Positions 1-5,908 of a DNA stretch of 7,291 nt are shown here, piece by piece. The notes below the pieces were generated by a model. That model was not told where the DNA came from, searched no databases, and saw only the letters and a program-made list of their open reading frames with translations. The translations under genes were made by a program, and so were the position numbers. The stretch's first letter is position 1. Every line of letters begins with the position of its first letter. Source of the DNA: an uncultured Clostridia bacterium (GTDB taxonomy: Bacteria; Bacillota; Clostridia; Oscillospirales; Acutalibacteraceae); assembly GCA_947174455.1 (NCBI GenBank), contig CAMWIZ010000038.1, positions 1 to 7,291 of the forward strand, read 5' to 3'.

Positions 1-596
1 GTACAGTTATAGAAGTTATCTGTTATATATTCCTGTAGCTTGTTTACTTGTTGCTGCACCTCGTCACTTTCGGGTGATCTATGCATCATATTGCCAAATT
101 CAATGAATATATCAATAAGACCTTGAAGAATTCTTTGCTGCTCCTCTTTACTCTGTTTTGCAATCTTATATTCGTATTCTTTGTAGGCATCTGTGTTGCC
201 CCAAGCTTCCTTTGCCTGCCTTGTATATTCATCAATTTTGCTTACGTCAAATGCTGTAAAATCCATGTTTTTTACTCCTGTCAATTTTATTCCACGGGCA
301 AAGACTATAAGATTTTCCAAATGCTCTTTTCTCAAGGTAAGTAGTTCAATTTGTTGTTCCAAAGCCTTGTTTCTGTCAAAATTCTTATCGTCAAGTATTT
401 TTTTAATATCATTTAGCGGAAACTGAAGTTCACGAAAAAGCATAATCTGTTGCAGACGTTCCAACGCTGTATCGTCATACAGCCTGTAACCGCCCTCCGT
501 CACGTCTGACGGCTTTAACAGCCCTATTTTGTCATAATAGTGTAAGGTGCGAACGCTTACCCCTGTTAAATTGCTTACATCTTTTACTTTCAACAT
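1..596 (-). CDS. MerR-family transcriptional regulator with TipAS-type effector domain (C-terminus cut by window start)
   Basis: Reading from the ATG at 596-594 the frame stays open to the window edge, giving 198 visible residues and no stop. The N-terminus is a MerR winged helix: residues 3-30 include TGVSVRTLHYYDKIGLLKPS, followed by the wing GYRLY (36-40). Residues about 75-105 are Leu/Glu/Lys-rich and fit the dimerisation helix. Residues about 118-198 match the TipAS pattern (EYTRQAKEAWGNTDAYKEYE at 123-142, ending NFYNC), the helical drug-binding domain of TipA, Mta and SkgA. Family proteins are about 240-260 residues, so roughly 50 are missing. The start is backed by GGGAGGAG (606-613), 9 bases upstream. 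Such proteins usually activate their own promoter or an efflux gene when a drug binds; the ligand here cannot be told. The gene begins 73 bases after the decarboxylase stop but has its own promoter. Confidence 0.93.
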   Translation of the reverse strand, partial: MLKVKDVSNLTGVSVRTLHYYDKIGLLKPSDVTEGGYRLYDDTALERLQQIMLFRELQFPLNDIKKILDDKNFDRNKALEQQIELLTLRKEHLENLIVFARGIKLTGVKNMDFTAFDVSKIDEYTRQAKEAWGNTDAYKEYEYKIAKQSKEEQQRILQGLIDIFIEFGNMMHRSPESDEVQQQVNKLQEYITDNFYNC

Positions 597-623
597 GAAA
601 CCACTCTCCTCCCGTGTAACAAC

Positions 624-654
624 AGTATAAGCTATGACGTAGAGTCAGAGTCAA
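624..654 (-). promoter_or_regulatory. MerR-type promoter with 19-bp spacer in front of the TipA-like regulator
   Basis: On the minus strand, TTGACT (654-649) and TATACT (629-624) are separated by exactly 19 bases. Ordinary sigma-A promoters have 17. A 19-bp spacer is the hallmark of promoters that MerR proteins bind and untwist. The spacer and -10 area (ACTCTACG...TTATACT) form only an imperfect inverted repeat, which would be the operator. The expected transcript start is about 20 bases before the ATG, leaving a short leader carrying a strong Shine-Dalgarno. Autoregulation is inferred from family behaviour. Confidence 0.8.
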
Positions 655-669
655 GTGTTTCCTTAATTT

Positions 670-2103
670 TTAGAAACATTTTATTTGGGTCAGGTCACCG
701 TGTGCAGTGTGAACATCTACACCACACATTTCTAAACTCCGTATATACTCCACAAAATCCTTGCTGATTATTTCCCCTGCAACCACCAAAGGTATTCCAG
801 GAGGGTATGCATATATATGGTCAAGACTTATTTTTCCTACAGCTTGTTCCAAAGGCAAAATTTCGCCGTTCTTGGGCAAGCTTGCAGGAGAATATTGCGA
901 CTGCTGTAAAGCCGGAACATTAAAGCTATTGACCTGTGTTGTATTTCTGCATAGTTTTTCATCAATTTCAGAAAGTGCAGCAATCAATCTTTGAAAATTT
1001 TCGTCACTGTCACAAATGCTCGTCATTGCCACCGCATAAAACGAATATGCCATTTCAAGCTCTATGTGATATTCCCTTCGCAAACGCTCGGACAGCTCCA
1101 CACCGCTTATGCCACAGTCCTTTGTACATATAACAATTTTACCTGAATCAAATCCGTAAAAATTATGATTGTATACACAGTCTGCTCCATGACACAGGAG
1201 TGTGATATTTTTTAAGTTCTTCATTTTTTCGTCAAAATCAGCAAGTCTTTTCCCATATTTTGCAAAGAGGCTTACTCCGTGTTCTGCTAAAATATCAAAG
1301 CACCTGTCGGCAGATGCCATAAGAACATATGACGGACTGCTCGTTTCAAATACAGCAAGCTCAGCGGAAAAATCTCCTGCGTTAACAAAATCACCGTTTA
1401 TATGTGCCACCGCAGTTTGAGTCAGCGACGGCAAAGTTTTGTGCAGACTTGATATAACGATATCCGCACCGCAGGCAACAGGCTCACCTATTACGTTGTC
1501 AACAAACGCTTGATGTGCACCATGGGCATTATCTACAATAACGGGCACATTTACATTGTGTGCAATACGGCAAATTTCCTCTATATTGCTTATTACCCCC
1601 TCATAGGTGGGTGAGGTGATAACAACCGCCTTTGATTTCGGGTAAGTTTTCAACATTATTTCAATATCATGTGGATAAATACTTCCGCTGACAGCCGTTT
1701 TTTTGTCCATTGGTGGATAAATGTAGTGTGCGGTCAGATTATTTAACGTACATGCATTGTATACTGATTTATGGCAATTTCTTGCCATAATAATTTCATC
1801 GCCATACTCAGTCACGGTTCTGACAGCCGCCAATATTCCGCAGGTACTTCCGTTAACTAAAATAAAAGAGTGCCTGCTGTTATACAGACGCTCTGCTTTA
1901 GCCTGTGCTTGTTTTATAATACCCTCAGCATGGTGCAAGTTATCAAATCCGCTTATCTCTGTTATATCCAATGAGTAGGGTATATCATCCCCCAAAAGTG
2001 ACACATTTCTCTTATGTCCGGGCATATGCAGCGGAACAAAATCCGTTTGTGAGTAGCTTTTCAATTTAAAATAAAGACTTCCGTCACTAATACTTTTTTT
2101 CAT
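670..2103 (-). CDS. PLP-dependent Orn/Lys/Arg decarboxylase family protein (short Firmicute form)
   Basis: The 477-residue protein has the fold-type I features of the Orn/Lys/Arg decarboxylase family: the N-terminal signature PLHMPGHKR (24-32), a phosphate-binding GSTCGI (85-90), VDNAHGAH (190-197) with the Asp that pairs with the pyridine nitrogen, and SLHKTLP (219-225) whose Lys222 should form the Schiff base with PLP. The C-terminal domain motif YPPGIPL (433-439) is also present. Length and lack of the N-terminal wing domain fit the Bacillus SpeA/YaaO group rather than the roughly 700-residue inducible enterobacterial enzymes. The likely reaction is decarboxylation of arginine, lysine or ornithine to a polyamine or precursor in the cytoplasm; the substrate cannot be assigned from sequence. 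The ATG at 2103 has a weak SD (AGGG, about 10 bases upstream). No terminator is evident before the downstream regulator gene. Confidence 0.93.
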   Translation of the reverse strand: MKKSISDGSLYFKLKSYSQTDFVPLHMPGHKRNVSLLGDDIPYSLDITEISGFDNLHHAEGIIKQAQAKAERLYNSRHSFILVNGSTCGILAAVRTVTEYGDEIIMARNCHKSVYNACTLNNLTAHYIYPPMDKKTAVSGSIYPHDIEIMLKTYPKSKAVVITSPTYEGVISNIEEICRIAHNVNVPVIVDNAHGAHQAFVDNVIGEPVACGADIVISSLHKTLPSLTQTAVAHINGDFVNAGDFSAELAVFETSSPSYVLMASADRCFDILAEHGVSLFAKYGKRLADFDEKMKNLKNITLLCHGADCVYNHNFYGFDSGKIVICTKDCGISGVELSERLRREYHIELEMAYSFYAVAMTSICDSDENFQRLIAALSEIDEKLCRNTTQVNSFNVPALQQSQYSPASLPKNGEILPLEQAVGKISLDHIYAYPPGIPLVVAGEIISKDFVEYIRSLEMCGVDVHTAHGDLTQIKCF

Positions 2104-2118
2104 ACAATTTATTCCCTG

Positions 2119-2147
2119 TTAATACTGCTTTACTTTCTTAACGTCAT
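2119..2147 (-). promoter_or_regulatory. possible sigma-A promoter of the decarboxylase gene
   Basis: ATGACG (2147-2142) and TATTAA (2124-2119) on the minus strand are 17 bases apart, each matching four of six consensus bases. The -10 lies 15 bases before the ATG, so the leader would be very short. This is a weak match in AT-rich DNA. Confidence 0.3.
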
Positions 2148-2192
2148 GCTAATAAAACCGTAGGATATTTTATTACTGCCGTTAGTTATCGT

Positions 2193-2237
2193 TGGGGAGA
2201 ACCACTTGCAGCAGGTTCTCCCCATTTTCGCTTTTTG
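2193..2237 (+). terminator. strong hairpin plus T-tract, intrinsic terminator on the plus strand
   Basis: A perfect 11-bp inverted repeat (TGGGGAGAACC at 2193-2203 and GGTTCTCCCCA at 2214-2224) encloses a 10-base loop. On the plus strand it is followed by TTTTCGCTTTTTG (2225-2237). On the minus strand the hairpin is followed by ACGATAACTAAC, which is not U-rich, so the terminator geometry points along plus. No plus-strand gene precedes it. It may end an antisense transcript, or be part of the repeat cluster that follows. The hairpin itself is certain; the function is inferred. Confidence 0.6.
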
Positions 2238-2532
2238 TATGTAATAGTTTATCTGTTCCCCTCTCCGCTGCTCTCAGGAAGGGTGTTTCGCTGACTGCGG
2301 TCAGCAAACAAGGTTCTGCCTTGGATCCGCAAGCCTTTAAAAAGGCTTGACCGAAACTTTACATTGCCTCGCATCAAATCAAGAAAAGCTTGACCGAAAC
2401 TTTACATTGCTTCGCTTATAGACAAAATTTAAAATACTTTAAAAGATAACTGTTAAGTTTTGTTCGACTTTTTTCAAAAAGTCGGCGGTTTCCGAAGGCA
2501 GAGCCTTTGGTAGATTCTTAAGGACAACATCC
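2238..2532. repeat. gene-free block of clustered hairpins and short repeats downstream of recO
   Basis: No reading frame with coding character was found here. The stretch contains several inverted repeats: GCTGAC/GTCAGC (2290-2305), CAAGG/CCTTG (2309-2323), a 9-bp perfect stem with a two-base loop (2330-2349), another 9-bp stem (2465-2484), and CCGAAGGC/GCCTTTGG (2492-2510, one G-T pair on plus). A seventh-base stem TTAAGGA/TCCTTAA (2518-2536) overlaps the recO stop codon. None has a proper U-tract on the minus strand, so a clean recO terminator is not seen. The density of GC-stemmed hairpins in AT-rich DNA resembles dispersed intergenic repeat elements of gut Clostridia. Confidence 0.6.
2345..2415. 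repeat. 28-bp direct repeat, two copies at a 43-bp period
   Basis: The unit starts GCTTGACCGAAACTTTACAT and ends TTGC(C/T)TCGC. It occurs at 2345-2372 and 2388-2415 with a single mismatch, separated by 15 bases. The first copy runs into the 2330-2349 palindrome; in the second copy the matching palindrome arm has decayed. Two copies, one with a degraded hairpin, suggest a partial tandem duplication of a larger repeat element. Confidence 0.85.
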
Positions 2533-3285
2533 TTAACACACGCCCCTCATCTGTTTATAAAAATCAAGTGTTTGCAGTCTTTTGCCAAGCTGGTTTATGA
2601 GGTACTCCTCCGATGCCTGCGAAAGCACCGGCAGTGAATTTTCCGACAATGAAAAGGCAAACAGCCTTTGAAATTCGGCATAGACACAGTGACGCATTGC
2701 GGCAGTAACACCCAAGCCTGTGCAAATTTTTCTCTCCTTATAGCTGCCTATACAGTCACCGCAGACAAGCACACCCATATTGGGCAGGAAATACATCTCA
2801 TCATGCTCATAGACCGCACAACTGTCACAGCATATTAAATTCGGCATATAGCCTGCCATGGACAAAATACGGAACTCAAACAAGCTTTTTAACCGGTCGT
2901 TATCACGTTCGCCCTTACACAAAAAATGCAGGCAATTAAGCGTCAGCCGCAAATATTCCTCCGCCGACTCTCCCTCAGGGGCAAGATTTATCAGAAGTTC
3001 ACAAAAGTACTGTGCAAGTGCAAGCTTTTCAACGTCTTTTCTCAAAGCGATGAAAACCTCCTGAGCCACTGCATCATCTATTATGTACCTATCCCGACCG
3101 CTGTAGAAAGAAAATCGGGAATAGGTCAGCAATCCTGTTGCTGCACTTTTGGAACTTTTTATACTCTTAGCACCATGTGCAAATGCTCTGACGATGCCGT
3201 TACTTCTTGTTAAAACCGTGACAAGCTTGTCTTGCTCCTTGATTATCTGTTCGCGAATAACCAGCCCGTCCGTACTGAATTTCAT
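2533..3285 (-). CDS. recO: DNA repair protein RecO
   Basis: RecO helps load RecA at single-strand gaps and anneals SSB-coated DNA, working with RecR and RecF in recombinational repair. The 250-residue length is typical. The N-terminal OB fold (about 1-80) opens with the family pattern TDGLVIREQIIKEQDKLVTV (5-24) and continues into RAFAHGAK (33-40). A helical region follows. The Firmicute-type zinc site is complete: C153-x2-C156 and C175-x2-C178. The ATG at 3285 is supported by AGGAGG with a six-base spacer, inside the end of the upstream yqzL frame, so translation of the two is probably coupled. The stop codon sits in a short inverted repeat (2518-2536). The era, yqzL, recO order is the familiar Firmicute one. 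Confidence 0.97.
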   Translation of the reverse strand: MKFSTDGLVIREQIIKEQDKLVTVLTRSNGIVRAFAHGAKSIKSSKSAATGLLTYSRFSFYSGRDRYIIDDAVAQEVFIALRKDVEKLALAQYFCELLINLAPEGESAEEYLRLTLNCLHFLCKGERDNDRLKSLFEFRILSMAGYMPNLICCDSCAVYEHDEMYFLPNMGVLVCGDCIGSYKERKICTGLGVTAAMRHCVYAEFQRLFAFSLSENSLPVLSQASEEYLINQLGKRLQTLDFYKQMRGVC

Positions 3286-3400
3286 TGGCTGCCTCCTGCG
3301 GATTAGTAGTATCCTTGCTGTTCTTTATCGAAGAATATTTCAGATAGTCGATTACACTACCTGTTGTGACAAAGTTATTCCATGCATCGAACTCATCCAT
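3200..3400 (-). CDS. yqzL: YqzL-family small protein, overlapping recO
   Basis: This 66-residue frame begins MDEFDAWNNFVTTGSVIDYL, which fits my recollection of the YqzL pattern (W-x2-F-x2-TG-x-I-x2-YL-x-YK), and it lies between era and recO as yqzL does in Bacillus. The ATG at 3400 has a strong SD (GGAGG, eight bases upstream). YqzL proteins are about 45-50 residues. Here the frame runs on and shares 86 bases with the start of recO, which is in the +1 frame relative to it. Residues from about 39 onward are therefore encoded inside recO and look unconserved (polar, ending HGFNKK). The function of YqzL is unknown; co-transcription with recO is the inference. It is easily missed because of its size and overlap. 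Confidence 0.75.
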   Translation of the reverse strand: MDEFDAWNNFVTTGSVIDYLKYSSIKNSKDTTNPQEAANEIQYGRAGYSRTDNQGARQACHGFNKK

Positions 3401-3423
3401 CTTTATTACCTCCGCTTAAAGTT

Positions 3424-3479
3424 TATACTAAAAGTATACTCCTAAGACGGGTGCAATATTTATTGTATTTTAAAATACA
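3424..3479. promoter_or_regulatory. two palindromes upstream of yqzL-recO
   Basis: TGTATTTTAAAATACA (3464-3479) is a perfect 16-bp palindrome, and TATACT/AGTATA (3424-3429 and 3433-3438) is a second inverted repeat just upstream of the yqzL ribosome binding site. They could be operators or weak leader hairpins. I could not find a convincing -35/-10 pair with 16-18 bp spacing in this gap, so the promoter of yqzL-recO is not placed. AT-rich palindromes also arise by chance. Confidence 0.35.
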
Positions 3480-3516
3480 TTTGTAAATTTTTTCTGACTT
3501 AACTATAATTTTTTTT

Positions 3517-3558
3517 AAGACAACAACGCACACTTTATGCCCTGCAGCTCAGTGTGCG
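3517..3558 (-). terminator. probable intrinsic terminator of era
   Basis: On the minus strand, CGCACACT (3558-3551) pairs with AGTGTGCG (3534-3527) to form an 8-bp stem around a 16-base loop that can pair further (TGC/GCA). It is followed by TTGTTGTCTT (3526-3517), a moderately U-rich tail. It starts 27 bases after the era stop codon. The loop is longer than ideal and the tail is interrupted, so some read-through into yqzL-recO is likely. Confidence 0.6.
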
Positions 3559-3584
3559 GTACTGTATATGTGCATTTTACAACG

Positions 3585-4493
3585 TCAGTCAAAATTACTT
3601 TGATCGTAACCAAGGGTCCTAAGTATACCCTCACGGTTACGCCAATCTTCTTTTACTTTCACCCAAAGCGTAAGATTTATCTTGCAGTCAAAAAAGCTCT
3701 CCATATCGTGACGTGCATACGTCCCTACTCTCTTGAGCATAGAACCGCCCTTTCCGATAATTATACCCTTATGGCTGTCACGCTCACAATAAATCGTAGC
3801 ATCTATATCTGTAATGCCGCAGTCCGATCTTGACTTAAATCTTTCAATAACTACCGCCGTTCCGTGTGGGATCTCCTTATTAAGTAAACGCAACAGCTTT
3901 TCCCTGATTATTTCAGACGCAATAACCCGTTCCGGCTGATCTGTCAGCGTATCGGGGTCAAACATATGCTGCCCCTCGTCTGCCTGCTTTGACAAGGCGT
4001 TTACCAAATCATCTATACCGCTGCCCGTTTGAGCAGATACGGGAACAATGTCGTCAAAATCAAACTCCTCGCTGTACTGGGAAATCTGTGCAATTACATC
4101 GCTCTTCTCCTTTAGCTTGTCTATCTTATTGAGTGCAAGCACCGCAGGAATACCTACAGAACGAAAACGCTCCATCAGCAGCCTTTCGGTATCTCCGGGG
4201 GCTTTATCGCATTCAGCGACAAGCAGACAAGCGTCTACACCTGCAACGGATTCGTTGATTGAACGAACCATATATTTACCAAGGCTGTTCCTTGGCTTAT
4301 GCAGACCGGGTGTATCAATAAAAACAAGCTGTATATCCTCATGTGTATAAACGCCCATAATTCTTGTGCGGGTGGTTTGGGGCTTTGATGAAACTATAGT
4401 TATTTTCTGTCCCAAAATTTTGTTAAGTATTGAGGACTTACCTACATTCGGTCGTCCTACAATAGCTATAAATGCCGTCCTTTCAGTAGCCAT
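3585..4493 (-). CDS. era: GTPase Era
   Basis: Era is an essential GTPase that binds the 3' end of 16S rRNA and acts in late 30S subunit assembly. All G motifs are intact (numbering from the chosen start): GRPNVGKS (13-20), KPQTTRT (37-43), DTPG (60-63), NKID (122-125) and SAQ (153-155). The C-terminal KH domain has GIIIGKGGSMLKRVG (243-257), preceded by the linker QPERVIASEIIREK. The frame extends seven codons further to an ATG at 4514, but that has no SD. The ATG at 4493 (MATERTAF) has GAGG eight to nine bases upstream and gives 302 residues, matching the usual 300. The typical upstream neighbours ybeY and dgkA are absent; the gene instead follows a polysaccharide-acetylation pair and has its own promoter. 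Confidence 0.98.
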   Translation of the reverse strand: MATERTAFIAIVGRPNVGKSSILNKILGQKITIVSSKPQTTRTRIMGVYTHEDIQLVFIDTPGLHKPRNSLGKYMVRSINESVAGVDACLLVAECDKAPGDTERLLMERFRSVGIPAVLALNKIDKLKEKSDVIAQISQYSEEFDFDDIVPVSAQTGSGIDDLVNALSKQADEGQHMFDPDTLTDQPERVIASEIIREKLLRLLNKEIPHGTAVVIERFKSRSDCGITDIDATIYCERDSHKGIIIGKGGSMLKRVGTYARHDMESFFDCKINLTLWVKVKEDWRNREGILRTLGYDQSNFD

Positions 4494-4605
4494 ACAAATA
4501 ACCTCATTCTTCATTTTTAAAATTTTAAGGAAGCTTTGAATTTTGCTCTGCTTGACTAAGTGACAAGTAGAATTTCACTTTACATTAAGCCTACCAACTA
4601 TTTAT

Positions 4606-4614
4606 ATTATATCA
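4606..4614 (-). promoter_or_regulatory. era: extended -10 promoter of era
   Basis: TGATATAAT on the minus strand (4614-4606) is a perfect TATAAT with the upstream TG of an extended -10. No good -35 lies 17 bases further up (AACACT), which extended -10 promoters can tolerate. The leader to the era ATG would be about 105 bases and contains an inverted repeat AAGTGA/TCACTT (4558-4563 and 4575-4580) and the palindrome TTAAAATTTTAA (4517-4528). No regulatory RNA family is recognised in it. Confidence 0.6.
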
Positions 4615-4684
4615 CAAAAAATGTAATCAGTGTTGCGTTTTGGAAATATTTTTGCTTATTTCAGCCCTGTTTCGAAGTACAGTG

Positions 4685-5893
4685 TCAAAGCAGATACGCT
4701 ATATCAGTACTGTTTATTATGCTATCCAAGCTGTACAATGCAAGAATTTGGTCTATGTTTTCCGTTTTAACAAGGTCTGATACTGTTCCTTTATAGTATC
4801 TGAGGTCAACCAGCACTATCTCGCTGTAATTGTCAGCCAAAAACGGTGCAAGGCAATGTGTATACGAATCACGAAGCACCAACAGTCTTTTGTCGTTCTC
4901 TACGTAACTGTTTGTTATGGTTACAAGACCATGGTTGCCGTCAAGAAACGTTGTATACTGATCGTCCGAATACATATTATCCATAAAGAACATACTGTTT
5001 GTGCTTGTTACCTCTCCGTTTTCCGCTATAGTAACAGTTATGTTTGTTTTTGTATGCTCTGCATTTTTCCACAGCTCTATACTTTCGCCGTCATTGTCCC
5101 ACAAACCTGCCTTACCGTAGCTTGTGCCGTAGAAATTGTAGTATTTCTCAACCTTGAACTTATTTTTCGGTGTAGGTGTATAGCCTAAGCTTCTGCCAAG
5201 CGTGGTATAACATTCATAAGCACCCAAGCTTGTCCAGTGGTGGTCGGTTTTATAGTAAAGCTGTTCGCTGTCGGCTTTAAGCTTAAAATCCTGTACCACA
5301 TCAACGTACTTTATATTGCTGTTAAGCTCATTCAAATCATATTTTACAACATCTATCAAAGCATCGTCGTTATACTCATAATGTCTTGACGGAAGCTTAT
5401 CTCCCATAATATAACCCGCAGACGGAATAATACACATATAGGTAGGAAGATTAACACTCCTTGCAAATTCGTCAATATACTCAACATTGCTGTCAAGCGT
5501 TGTGCTGTAGTTTACAGGTACTGCAAAAAGAAAGCCGTCCTCACCCTTATACACACCGTTTGAACCGTTTCTTCCGCTGTACATATCATAATACGAGTTA
5601 GCACCGACCCAAAAGGTTCTCATGGGCATATGATCTGCAAGATACGTTTCAAACTTCTGTCCAAAGGTACCGTTTAAAACATTCTCTGCGGTTACTTCGG
5701 GCATTTCTGACAGTGACCTTTTTTCAAGTTCGGAATAGTCGCTCATCGGCAAAGCCACATACATAATTGCAACGGCAAAAATAAAGAAAGAAAACACAAA
5801 AGACGGCATATATTTTACAATCCTTGCTTTCTTCTTAGATCTTTTCGTCTTTTTCTTGGACTTTTTCTTTGGAATTTTTTTTACGTCCTCCAC
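4685..5893 (-). CDS. DHHW/AlgX-AlgJ-like membrane-anchored SGNH-type protein, probable polysaccharide O-acetylation partner
   Basis: The frame can start at GTG 5902 (405 residues) or GTG 5893 (402). I prefer 5893 because GGCGGTGAT lies at proper spacing, while AAAGGG is only two bases from the first GTG. Numbering below is for 405. Residues 8-30 are strikingly basic, followed by one membrane helix (about 33-51), which predicts a cytoplasmic Lys-rich tail and an extracellular catalytic domain. AlgX/AlgJ-like marks follow: FETYLADHMPMR (84-95), GEDGFLF (120-126), TDHHW (219-223) and RDSY (344-347). D220, H222 and S346 fit the Asp-His-Ser triad of AlgX. Such proteins transfer or handle acetyl groups on exopolysaccharide, working with an MBOAT protein, which is encoded directly upstream. 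The substrate polymer is unknown. No clear terminator follows the TGA stop. Confidence 0.88.
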   Translation of the reverse strand: MEDVKKIPKKKSKKKTKRSKKKARIVKYMPSFVFSFFIFAVAIMYVALPMSDYSELEKRSLSEMPEVTAENVLNGTFGQKFETYLADHMPMRTFWVGANSYYDMYSGRNGSNGVYKGEDGFLFAVPVNYSTTLDSNVEYIDEFARSVNLPTYMCIIPSAGYIMGDKLPSRHYEYNDDALIDVVKYDLNELNSNIKYVDVVQDFKLKADSEQLYYKTDHHWTSLGAYECYTTLGRSLGYTPTPKNKFKVEKYYNFYGTSYGKAGLWDNDGESIELWKNAEHTKTNITVTIAENGEVTSTNSMFFMDNMYSDDQYTTFLDGNHGLVTITNSYVENDKRLLVLRDSYTHCLAPFLADNYSEIVLVDLRYYKGTVSDLVKTENIDQILALYSLDSIINSTDIAYLL

Positions 5894-5908
5894 TAAAATC
5901 ACCGCCCT

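Noticed and set aside
81..426. Plus-strand open frames of 87 and 77 codons
   Set aside because: They lie opposite the MerR/TipAS gene, which has clear family motifs, a strong ribosome binding site and a promoter; the plus frames have no recognisable features.
2345..2415. Direct repeats with spacer resembling a two-unit CRISPR array
   Set aside because: Only two units with a 15-base spacer, no cas genes, and the repeat is part of a larger hairpin element; too short a spacer for CRISPR.
2104..2532. Possible structured RNA gene or riboswitch ahead of the decarboxylase
   Set aside because: The hairpins are separate simple inverted repeats with no recognisable riboswitch core; I could not match any known class such as lysine or polyamine-related leaders.
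3537..3833. Plus-strand open frame of 98 codons
   Set aside because: Mostly antisense to the era KH domain and starting inside the era terminator hairpin; composition shows no coding sign.
4494..4514. Longer era start at the ATG 4514
   Set aside because: No Shine-Dalgarno upstream and seven extra residues beyond the usual family length; the downstream ATG has GAGG at correct spacing.
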